This document shows positions 24,241 through 31,914 of a stretch of DNA of 64,000 bases, piece after piece. Numbering within the stretch: the stretch's first letter is position 1; every line of letters begins with the position of its first letter. The notes below the pieces were generated by a model. That model was given only the letters and a program-made list of their open reading frames with translations. It was not told where the DNA came from and ran no database searches. The stretch is from Pseudomaricurvus sp033283175. Its GTDB lineage: Bacteria; Pseudomonadota; Gammaproteobacteria; Pseudomonadales; Cellvibrionaceae. The stretch spans positions 806,001-870,000 of the forward strand of contig JAWMQM010000002.1 of assembly GCA_033283175.1 (NCBI GenBank). Reading direction: 5' to 3'. Made by a program: the position numbers and the translations under genes.

Positions 24241-25731
24241 TCAGGAGGCGAGTTCTGCGTAAGCTTTTTCCAGCTTCTTCAGTTGCTTTTTGCCCAGCTC
24301 ACCAGCCACCACCTGCAGCGCCTGGCGCAGCCGGGCCCGGCTCATGTCCGGACCCAACAGAGTCATGGAGTCCATCACGGAGAAAGAAGAGGTGGTGCCT
24401 GCAATGGCGATAAACAGCGGCGCCAGGAAATCCTTCAGTTTTATACCCATCTCACCTGCCAGGGTCTTCAGGGTCTGGAAGATCTCATCGCGCTGCCAGT
24501 GACGCAGGGCTTCCAGGCGCCAGAGGGCGAACTGCAGCACTTGCTTCAACTGCTCCTCTTCCAGGCCCACCTCGGTAAAAGAGTCGGTGCTGATGGTCAA
24601 CTGGCCGGAAGCCAGGAACGCGGTCAGCGGCGCAAAATCGCTGAGGGTGTGCATACGGGTCTGGGCATGGGGCAGCACCGCCATCAGGTTTTCACGGTTG
24701 AACAGCCACTGCTGCAGGCGATCTGCCAACTGCTCCAGTGTCAGATCCTCGCGGATCCACAGGCTGTTGAGCCAGGAGAGCTTTTCCACATCGAAGATGG
24801 GGCCGCCCAGTGACACCCGCTGGATATCAAAATTGTCGATCATCTGCTGCAACGTGAACTTCTCGCTCTCGTCCGGCATGGACCACCCCATACGGCCCAG
24901 ATAGTTCAGCAGCGCCTCCGGCAGGAAGCCCATGCGCTGGTAATAGAGGATCGAGGTGGGGTTCTTGCGCTTGCTGAGCTTGGATTTGTCCGGGTTACGC
25001 AACAGCGGCAGGTGACACAGTACCGGCATCTCCCAGCCAAAATAGTCGTAGAGCAGCTTGTGCTTGGGTGCCGAGTTGATCCACTCCTCGCCTCGCAGCA
25101 CATGGGTAATGCCCATCAGGTGATCATCCACCACGTTGGCCAGGTGATAGGTGGGCATGCCATCGGATTTGAGCAGCACCTGGGCGTCCACCTGCCCCCA
25201 GTCCAGTTCAATGGTACCGCGCAGCATATCCTCGATGGGGCATGGGCCCTCACCTTCCGGCACCATCATACGAATCACATAAGGCATGCCTTCCGCCTGA
25301 CGACGCTCCACTTCGGCGGCAGGAAGCTGCAGTTCACTGGGTTTGAGCGCCGCGAAGCCTCCGGCAGCGCGACGCGCCTCACGCAGCTCATCCAGCTCCT
25401 CAGGGGTACGGTAGCAGCGGAAGGCATGACCGGCCTCCACCAGCTGTTCGGCGTAACGGGCGTAGATATCACCACGCTCGCTCTGGCGGTACGGGCCGTG
25501 GGGGCCGCCCTTGTCCGGCCCCTCTTCCCACTCCAGCCCCAGCCAACGCAGGCTGTCAAGAATGGCCTGCTCCGACTCCGGCGTGGAGCGTGCCTGATCC
25601 GTATCTTCGATGCGCAGAATAAATTCACCGCCATGCTGGCGGGCGAAACAGAGATTGAAGAGTGCAATATAGGCAGTGCCTACGTGAGGATCGCCGGTGG
25701 GCGACGGCGCGATACGGGTACGGACGGTCAT
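24241..25731 (-). CDS. gltX: glutamyl-tRNA synthetase
   Basis: A 496-residue class I aminoacyl-tRNA synthetase that charges tRNA-Glu. The HIGH-equivalent is in APSPTGDPHVGTAY (residues 8-21), the glutamate-binding region in RIEDTDQARS, and the second signature KLSKR at 251-255. The C-terminal helical anticodon-binding domain runs from about 330 to the end. The ATG at 25731 gives the conserved MTVRTRIAPSPTG start; 15 further in-frame codons upstream are unlikely to be used. Only one cysteine remains around residue 106, so the zinc site of the E. coli enzyme is absent, as in many GluRS. It is divergent from the lipid-linked sugar transferase gene. Confidence 0.97.
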   Translation of the reverse strand: MTVRTRIAPSPTGDPHVGTAYIALFNLCFARQHGGEFILRIEDTDQARSTPESEQAILDSLRWLGLEWEEGPDKGGPHGPYRQSERGDIYARYAEQLVEAGHAFRCYRTPEELDELREARRAAGGFAALKPSELQLPAAEVERRQAEGMPYVIRMMVPEGEGPCPIEDMLRGTIELDWGQVDAQVLLKSDGMPTYHLANVVDDHLMGITHVLRGEEWINSAPKHKLLYDYFGWEMPVLCHLPLLRNPDKSKLSKRKNPTSILYYQRMGFLPEALLNYLGRMGWSMPDESEKFTLQQMIDNFDIQRVSLGGPIFDVEKLSWLNSLWIREDLTLEQLADRLQQWLFNRENLMAVLPHAQTRMHTLSDFAPLTAFLASGQLTISTDSFTEVGLEEEQLKQVLQFALWRLEALRHWQRDEIFQTLKTLAGEMGIKLKDFLAPLFIAIAGTTSSFSVMDSMTLLGPDMSRARLRQALQVVAGELGKKQLKKLEKAYAELAS

Positions 25732-25982
25732 CGAATTCTGTTCCAAAGGGTTAAAAGCGGCTGCTGGAGCCAGCACCAGACACAGGCTGGGATGAAAAGC
25801 CGGTCATTATAGGCAATGCGCAGCATATGGTGAATGCCTGTCGCGACTGCAGGCTCCACGGCCGGCAGCCATAGGCCCCTTGCATCTTCCTAAAGGTGGC
25901 AACACGCGCTAACATCAGAAGAGCAAGGAACCCCGCAAGGACTGGGGGGCCTTATCAAGGGTAACCGCAAGGAGGCATTCAG

Positions 25983-26936
25983 ATGGAAATAGCTGTCCTT
26001 CTCCCCTGTTACAATGAGGGGTTATCGATCCGCAAGGTGGTCACCGACTTTCGCTCCGTTTTACCCCAGGCCACCATCTACGTTTACGACAACTGCTCCA
26101 CCGACAATACCACGACCGAAGCAAGAGCTGCCGGTGCCGTGGTGCGACAGGAGCGCTGGCAGGGCAAAGGTAATGTGGTCCGGCGCATGTTCACCGACGT
26201 GGAAGCGGACATCTACCTGATGGCGGACGGCGACGGCACTTACGACTTCACCGTGGCGCCGGAAATGATCGGCAAGCTTACCCAGTCCGGCGCTGACATG
26301 GTGGTGGGTACCCGCAAGAACGTCTATGCCAACGCTCATCGCCGCGGACACGGCCTTGGCAACCAGCTCTTCAACCGGGTCTACCGCAGCCTCTTCGGCC
26401 CATTGTTCACCGATATTTTTTCCGGCTACCGGGTATTCAGCCGGCGCTATGTGAAAAGCTTCCCGGCCATTTCGTCGGGCTTTGAAATTGAAACCGAGAT
26501 GTCGGTTCATGCCAGCCAGCTGCACATTCCCGTCGAGGAGATGCCAACCGAGTATGGTGCCAGGCAAGAGGGTTCAAGCAGCAAGTTGAGAACCTTCAGG
26601 GACGCGTTCCGGATTTTCTTCACCTTCCTGATCCTGTTCAAGGAGATCCGTCCGGCCCGCTTTTTCGGCGTCATCGCCATTTCCCTCACCGCACTGGCGA
26701 TCCTGATCGCCGTGCCTCTGGTGATCACCTACCTGGATAGCGGGCTGGTGCCACGCTTTCCTACCGCAATCCTGGCCACCGGAATGGTCTTGCTGGCCAG
26801 TATTTTTATGGTCAGCGGCCTGATATTGGACAGCGTAGCCAGGGGACGCCTGGAACAGAAGCGCATCTGGTACATGAGCATTCCCGCCGCAGCCATCAAG
26901 GAAGATGCCCCGCGATGTTTATCCGTTTCCTCCTAG
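25983..26936 (+). CDS. GT2 polyprenyl-phosphate sugar transferase (GtrB/DPM-like)
   Basis: A 317-residue GT-A glycosyltransferase with two C-terminal transmembrane helices (about 226-248 and 258-282). The domain opens MEIAVLLPCYNEG, with the metal-binding acidic motif in LMADGDGTYDF and GTRKNVYANAHRRGHGLGN, SGYRVFSRR and GFEIETEMS, features of dolichyl/undecaprenyl-phosphate hexose synthases. It would move a hexose from a nucleotide sugar onto undecaprenyl phosphate on the cytosolic side. AAGGAGG lies 7 bases before the ATG, a very strong ribosome site. It overlaps the GtrA gene by 22 bases, and a GT-C gene follows, which is the layout of O-antigen glucosylation (Gtr) modules. The sugar is unknown. 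Confidence 0.9.
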   Translation: MEIAVLLPCYNEGLSIRKVVTDFRSVLPQATIYVYDNCSTDNTTTEARAAGAVVRQERWQGKGNVVRRMFTDVEADIYLMADGDGTYDFTVAPEMIGKLTQSGADMVVGTRKNVYANAHRRGHGLGNQLFNRVYRSLFGPLFTDIFSGYRVFSRRYVKSFPAISSGFEIETEMSVHASQLHIPVEEMPTEYGARQEGSSSKLRTFRDAFRIFFTFLILFKEIRPARFFGVIAISLTALAILIAVPLVITYLDSGLVPRFPTAILATGMVLLASIFMVSGLILDSVARGRLEQKRIWYMSIPAAAIKEDAPRCLSVSS

Positions 26937-27292
26937 TTGGCGGCTCCGGCTTTGTCATCGACAGTGCTACCACCTATCTGCTGATTGCCCTGGGCCTGCC
27001 CGCCTGGTCAGCCCGGGTTCCGGCCATCTGCCTGGCTATGCTGTTTACCTGGCTGGCCAATCGTACATTTACCTATCAGTCAAAGCAGCAACGCTCCGCC
27101 GCTGAACTGGCCAGTTACGTGACTGTCGCCATTACCATGGCGGGATTGAATTACGCCCTCTACCTGGGACTGCTGACCCTGCACACCGAGCCCCTGCTGG
27201 CGATTGCCATTGCGACTGCAACTCAAAGTTGTGTGAGTTTTTTTGCCTACAAGCACCTGGTTTTTGGAAAGGGACGCCATGAATCAACCTGA
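26915..27292 (+). CDS. GtrA-family flippase
   Basis: The 125-residue protein has four hydrophobic segments and the GtrA pattern: FIRFLLVGGSGFVIDSATTYLL at the start, then LAMLFTWLANRTFTYQSK between the second and third helices, and a last helix ending SFFAYKHLVFGK. GtrA proteins are thought to flip undecaprenyl-phosphate-linked hexose across the inner membrane. It overlaps the preceding transferase gene by 22 bases and the following one by 14 bases, so the three are translationally linked. Confidence 0.92.
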   Translation: MFIRFLLVGGSGFVIDSATTYLLIALGLPAWSARVPAICLAMLFTWLANRTFTYQSKQQRSAAELASYVTVAITMAGLNYALYLGLLTLHTEPLLAIAIATATQSCVSFFAYKHLVFGKGRHEST

Positions 27293-28838
27293 CTACAAAT
27301 ACTTTCCCAACTGGTTTCCCCTCCTCGCGCTGCTGCTGGGCGTACTTGCCGCCGCCTGGTCCTGCCTGCACCGGGAGGCGCTGTTTGGCGATGAGACCAT
27401 TGCCATTACCCACAGCCTTCAACCCCTGCCCCACTTTTTCATTCAGGTCATTCGCAATGACATCCATCCGTTTTTCTATTTCCTGTTGCTGAAAGGATGG
27501 AGCAGCCTGGCGCCGGATTCCGACCGCTGGATTCTGTTGAGTTCCCTGTTTTTCAGCCTCTGCAGCCTGCTCTGTATCTATGCCTGCACCCGCGCTGCGT
27601 ACGGCAAGCAGACAGCACTGTGGGCAGCGGCTATTTTCGCGGCACTGCCGGTATTTGCCAGTGGCGCCACCAACCTGAGGATGTATGGGCTGCTGCCGGG
27701 GCTGGCGGTGCTCTGCTGGTTTGCCAACCGGTACTTCCTGGCCGCGCCGTCGTTGCGCACTGCCCTGCTGGTCCTGCTCGCCCAGTGGTGCTTTGCCTAC
27801 TCCCACGCCATCGGTTTTTATTTCACCCTGTTCTTCGCGCTGGCGGCGCTGGTGGAACAGCGGCCACGGCTCACCCGCAAGCGGTTCGCCGGCTGGGTGC
27901 TGGTGCAACTGCTGTTTGTCGCAGGCGCCGCCTTCCTGGTCGCCAGTGCACTGATCCGCGGCACCGAACCCATGGGGGCCCCCGACTTCAGCTCACTGTT
28001 GATCTACCCGGCGGAGCTGACCATGCCCTGGGGCACCCGGGGATCAGGGCTCTATTGGGGCGGCGCGATTTTCGTATCCCTGCTGGTGCTGGCGGCGACG
28101 CACCCACAGGGCCGCAGATTAGCGCTGGCGGTACCGGTCGCCGGGGTATGTACCGCCGTGGTGATGGGCTGGCTGTTGCAAAAGTCCATGTTCAAGCCAC
28201 CGGTGTTTGGTGCCAGCCTGCTGCCCTTTTTGGCCATTGCCGCCGCTATCGCCGTTTCACAGTCGCAGTCCCGACTGCTGCAGGGGTTGGCCGTGGCGAT
28301 CATTGCGGCGGCCATGTACAAGAATATTGGCTACGCCACCTACACCAAACAGACCAATGTGCTGAGTAATGTCGGCCACTATCTGGTTGAGCACGCTCGC
28401 CCCGGAGACAGCGTTATTATTCCCAACGTCAGCGTCTTCTGGGGCGTTATGCGCTACGCCGACAAAGCCCAATGGGGCGAGCCACTGACTACCATGCCGC
28501 TGCAAAACAACGATCAATGGCAGGCATTGACCAACCGCCTGGGCCCGACACTGACCGCTGCCCTCAAGTTACAACCGGAAAGCGACTCGGTCATGGTCAA
28601 TGGGATTCGCTATATCGTCGGCACCGATGCTACCCACTATGAGCTGTCCGGTGGCAGGGTGTGGATGGTGTTCCGCCACAGTTACAGGGAGACTGTGGTT
28701 ACCGACACACCACTGCAGGTGAACAATAGCCGCTGGTTTGATTCCCTCTACTCCGTAACCGCGCTGAATCAATCCGCCGATGGTGTCAACGCCATCTCGA
28801 ACCCGGAGCGCCCGCCTGAGTATGCCCCTGCATACTGA
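27279..28838 (+). CDS. polytopic GT-C glycosyltransferase (GT39/PMT-like)
   Basis: A 519-residue integral membrane protein with about nine to eleven hydrophobic segments up to residue 360 and a soluble C-terminal domain of about 150 residues. The first periplasmic loop has the acidic GDE pair (LFGDETIAITHS) and the IHPFFYFLLLKGW segment, as in lipid-linked-sugar-dependent transferases of the GT39/GT83 type. It would take the sugar delivered by the two upstream genes and attach it to a polymer in the periplasm. ATG 27279 lies inside the GtrA gene; no separate promoter is visible. Acceptor and sugar are unknown; the neighbouring XrtA polysaccharide is an obvious candidate acceptor. Confidence 0.82.
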   Translation: MNQPDYKYFPNWFPLLALLLGVLAAAWSCLHREALFGDETIAITHSLQPLPHFFIQVIRNDIHPFFYFLLLKGWSSLAPDSDRWILLSSLFFSLCSLLCIYACTRAAYGKQTALWAAAIFAALPVFASGATNLRMYGLLPGLAVLCWFANRYFLAAPSLRTALLVLLAQWCFAYSHAIGFYFTLFFALAALVEQRPRLTRKRFAGWVLVQLLFVAGAAFLVASALIRGTEPMGAPDFSSLLIYPAELTMPWGTRGSGLYWGGAIFVSLLVLAATHPQGRRLALAVPVAGVCTAVVMGWLLQKSMFKPPVFGASLLPFLAIAAAIAVSQSQSRLLQGLAVAIIAAAMYKNIGYATYTKQTNVLSNVGHYLVEHARPGDSVIIPNVSVFWGVMRYADKAQWGEPLTTMPLQNNDQWQALTNRLGPTLTAALKLQPESDSVMVNGIRYIVGTDATHYELSGGRVWMVFRHSYRETVVTDTPLQVNNSRWFDSLYSVTALNQSADGVNAISNPERPPEYAPAY

Positions 28839-28919
28839 GCGAACCACTGCCATCCGGAATAGCAAACGCACTGGGGTTAACGCAGCGGCACCGGCGAATT
28901 TCCGCCCCTGTAAAAATAT

Positions 28920-28948
28920 TCGACAGGCGCCAGCCGGATCTATATAAC
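28920..28948 (+). promoter_or_regulatory. candidate sigma-70 promoter for the ligase-decarboxylase operon
   Basis: TCGACA (28920-28925), an exact 17-base spacer, and TATAAC (28943-28948). This leaves a leader of about 100 bases before the ATG at 29057. The leader holds a perfect palindrome (CTGTGT-CA-ACACAG, 29014-29027) that could be an operator. The rest of 28839-29056 shows nothing else. Confidence 0.5.
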
Positions 28949-29056
28949 GTAGAATTAAGCGTCGCCAACGCAACCGGCTCTGGAACTCCCGGTCGCGCAA
29001 GGCTTATGATTTGCTGTGTCAACACAGTAGTAATTGCGTGACCACAGGATGTGAGA

Positions 29057-30655
29057 ATGCCGCAACAGCTGTACCAACTCATCGAAACCAGCGCCCGGGA
29101 ATATCCCGACAACCCTGCCCTGCTGTTCAAGGATCAACACTACACCTATCGGCAGTTGTGGCAGCAAGTCACAGCCACCGCGGGCGCCTTGCAGGCGCTC
29201 GACCTGGGCACCAACGCACGACTGGCAATCTACCTGCCCAAGATCCCTGAAGCCGTCTTCAGCTATTTTGGCGGCAATCTGGCGGGTGGTGTGTTCGTCC
29301 CCGTCAATGCCCTGCTCAAGGCACCACAGGTGCAGCACATCCTGGCCGACTGCAACGTCAAAGTACTGGTTACCTCCAGCGACCGTCTCGCAGCTCTGGC
29401 AGAATCGCTGCTACTGTGCCCGGACCTGCAGACCATTATCTATACGGGTCGACCGCTGGATGGCGAGGTGGCTCAGCAGCTGGCCCGTTTCCAGCTGCGG
29501 AGCTGGGCGGATCTGCCCACTGCCGAACTGCAACCACGCCGGCGCATTGACACCGATATAGCCGCCATCCTCTACACCTCCGGCAGTACCGGCAAACCCA
29601 AAGGCGTGGTGCTGAGCAATCGCAATATGCTGTGCGGCGCAGAGAGCGTCTCCCAATACCTGCACAACACACCCTCTGATCGCCTGCTGGCGGTACTTCC
29701 ATTCAGTTTTGACTATGGCTTGAGTCAGCTCACCACAGCATACCGGGTGGGCGCACAGGTGGTACTCATGGATTACCTGTTACCGCGGGATGTACTGAAA
29801 GCCGTGGTGCGCTATGGCATTACCGGGCTGGCCGCCGTTCCCCCGCTCTGGAATCAGCTCGCCAATCTGGAGTGGCCGCAGGAAGCACGTGAGACACTGC
29901 GCTACCTCACCAACAGTGGCGGCGCTATGCCCAAGGCCACCACCAGCAAACTGCGCCAGCAGCTGCCCGCAACCACCCTGTACCTTATGTACGGCCTGAC
30001 GGAAGCTTTCCGCTCAACTTTCCTGCCGCCAGAGCAACTGGATAACCGACCGGACTCCATAGGCAAGGCGATCCCCAACGCCGAAATCCTGGTGGTGCGG
30101 GAAGACGGCACGCCTTGTGCACCCCACGAGCCCGGTGAACTGGTGCACAAAGGTTCCCTGGTGGCGATGGGTTACTGGAACGATCCGGGTAAGACCGCCG
30201 AGCGCTTCAAGCCCGCCCCCGGACAACTGCCCGAGCTCCCAGTCACCGAGATCGCGGTTTGGTCCGGTGACCAGGCCTATTGCGATGAAGAGGGTTTTAT
30301 CTACTTCGTCAGCCGCAAGGACGAGATGATCAAAACCTCCGGCTATCGGGTCAGCCCCACTGAACTGGAAGAGGTCCTGCACCAGTCCGGTCTGGTGGAC
30401 GAAGTCGCAGCACTGGGCGCGCCCCACCCCGAACTGGGAGAGGCTATAGTGGTAGTAGCCGCCTCTGACCGGGCCTCCGACGAGGATATCCGCCAGCTGT
30501 GCATGCGTGAATTGCCCAGTTACATGCAACCCAGGGCGATTGAAATGGTGTCCGAATTTCCCAAAAACCCCAACGGCAAACTTGACCGCAATGCCCTGAA
30601 ACAGGCTTACAACAGCCTGTTCACCGCAGCAGCCGCGCAACAGGTGTGCGAATGA
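29057..30655 (+). CDS. acyl-CoA/amino-acid ligase (AMP-forming), exosortase A system-associated (TIGR03098 type)
   Basis: A 532-residue adenylate-forming enzyme. The ATP loop reads LYTSGSTGKPKG (about 177-188), followed by MYGLTEAFRSTFLPPE, the WSGDQAYCDEEGF motif, KDEMIKTSGYRVSPTE hinge and the catalytic Lys in PKNPNGKLDRN. The family occurs in XrtA polysaccharide loci next to a PLP decarboxylase, an ACP and two hydrolases, all of which are in this window. It would activate a carboxylic or amino acid as an adenylate and load it on CoA or on the ACP encoded at 36547-36792. The ATG at 29057 has AGGA 7 bases upstream; a GTG two codons earlier is also possible. It overlaps the decarboxylase start as ATGA. 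Confidence 0.92.
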   Translation: MPQQLYQLIETSAREYPDNPALLFKDQHYTYRQLWQQVTATAGALQALDLGTNARLAIYLPKIPEAVFSYFGGNLAGGVFVPVNALLKAPQVQHILADCNVKVLVTSSDRLAALAESLLLCPDLQTIIYTGRPLDGEVAQQLARFQLRSWADLPTAELQPRRRIDTDIAAILYTSGSTGKPKGVVLSNRNMLCGAESVSQYLHNTPSDRLLAVLPFSFDYGLSQLTTAYRVGAQVVLMDYLLPRDVLKAVVRYGITGLAAVPPLWNQLANLEWPQEARETLRYLTNSGGAMPKATTSKLRQQLPATTLYLMYGLTEAFRSTFLPPEQLDNRPDSIGKAIPNAEILVVREDGTPCAPHEPGELVHKGSLVAMGYWNDPGKTAERFKPAPGQLPELPVTEIAVWSGDQAYCDEEGFIYFVSRKDEMIKTSGYRVSPTELEEVLHQSGLVDEVAALGAPHPELGEAIVVVAASDRASDEDIRQLCMRELPSYMQPRAIEMVSEFPKNPNGKLDRNALKQAYNSLFTAAAAQQVCE

Positions 30656-31884
30656 GAAGCGAACCGCGACCTCATGCAGGCATGGAGCAGTTCCCGGTGC
30701 GAGACAACGTGCTGCAGGTTGCAGGACAGTCGCTCACCACCATTGCGGAGCAGGTGGGCCAAACGCCCTTTTATGTTTATGACCGCCAGCTGATCAGCGA
30801 GCGCATCGGCCAACTGCGGGCCGCCCTGCCATCCAGAATACAGTTGCACTACGCCATCAAAGCCAACCCCATGGCAGGGCTTGTGCAGTTCATCAGCCCG
30901 CAGGTAGACGGTCTTGATATCGCCTCATTGGGGGAGATGCAGCTGGCACTGCAAACTCACACCCGGGCCAGCAACATCAGTTTCGCAGGGCCGGGTAAAT
31001 CCAACCAGGAGCTGGAAGCAGCTGTCGCCGCCGGGATCGTCATCAACATCGAATCCGCCGGTGAAATGCAGCGCCTGGCCGCGATCAGCGCTCGCCTGGA
31101 CAGGCGCGCACAGATCACTATCCGCGTAAACCCCGACTTCGAAGTAAAAGGCTCTGGCATGAAGATGGGGGGCGGCCCCCGCCCCTTCGGCGTGGACTCT
31201 GAGAAAGTCCCCGAACTGATTACCGCCATCAACAGCACCAATCTGGACCTGCTGGGCTTTCACATCTACTGGGGCTCACAGAATCTCTGTGCCGATCACA
31301 TTGTCGAGGCCCAGGAGATGACCTTTGCCCTGGCCTCGCAACTGAGTCGCCACTGTTCCCAACCCGCCCGCCTGCTCAATATCGGTGGCGGGCTGGGCAT
31401 CCCCTACTTTCCCGGCGAGCAGCGTCTGGACCTGCAGCAGGTCGGTGACGGTATGGCGCAGATACTGGACCGCTATCCCGAGTTTGCCGGTACCGATATT
31501 GTCATGGAGCTGGGACGCTATATGGTTGGCGAGGCGGGCCTCTACGTCTGCGAGGTACTGGAGCGCAAGGAGTCACGGGGAGAGACGTTCCTGGTCACCA
31601 ATGGTGGTCTCCACCACCACCTCGCCGTCTCCGGCAACTTTGGCCAGATCATTCGCAAAAACTACCCTGTCTGTATCGGCAACCGGGTTAAGGACTCACC
31701 CACTGAGCGCGCCATCATCGTCGGTCCGTTGTGTACCCCGCTGGACATACTGGCGGACAAGATTGAGCTGCCCCAGGCGCGCCCGGGAGATCTGGTGGTG
31801 GTCTATCAATCCGGCGCCTACGGCCTCAGCGCCAGCCCCCAGGAGTTCCTCAGTCACCCCAGGGCCAAAGAAATTCTTCTGTAA
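30652..31884 (+). CDS. fold-type III PLP-dependent decarboxylase, exosortase A system-associated (TIGR03099 type)
   Basis: The 410-residue product belongs to the ornithine/diaminopimelate decarboxylase fold. The PLP lysine is Lys70 in HYAIKANPM, the phosphate loop is in LLNIGGGLGIPY, substrate and PLP residues are in GFHIYWGSQ and ELGRYMVGEAG, and the C-terminal barrel has NGGLHHHLA and GPLCTPLD, where the cysteine is the one contributed across the dimer, and QSGAYGLSASPQEFLSH. The family is specific to XrtA loci and its substrate is undetermined. The start overlaps the ligase stop (ATGA), which implies coupled translation. With the ligase and ACP it suggests decarboxylation of a carrier-bound amino acid, by analogy with BtrK of butirosin synthesis; that part is inference. 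Confidence 0.93.
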   Translation: MRSEPRPHAGMEQFPVRDNVLQVAGQSLTTIAEQVGQTPFYVYDRQLISERIGQLRAALPSRIQLHYAIKANPMAGLVQFISPQVDGLDIASLGEMQLALQTHTRASNISFAGPGKSNQELEAAVAAGIVINIESAGEMQRLAAISARLDRRAQITIRVNPDFEVKGSGMKMGGGPRPFGVDSEKVPELITAINSTNLDLLGFHIYWGSQNLCADHIVEAQEMTFALASQLSRHCSQPARLLNIGGGLGIPYFPGEQRLDLQQVGDGMAQILDRYPEFAGTDIVMELGRYMVGEAGLYVCEVLERKESRGETFLVTNGGLHHHLAVSGNFGQIIRKNYPVCIGNRVKDSPTERAIIVGPLCTPLDILADKIELPQARPGDLVVVYQSGAYGLSASPQEFLSHPRAKEILL

Positions 31885-31914
31885 TTCACACTGATTACCA
31901 AGAGAGCAGCAATC

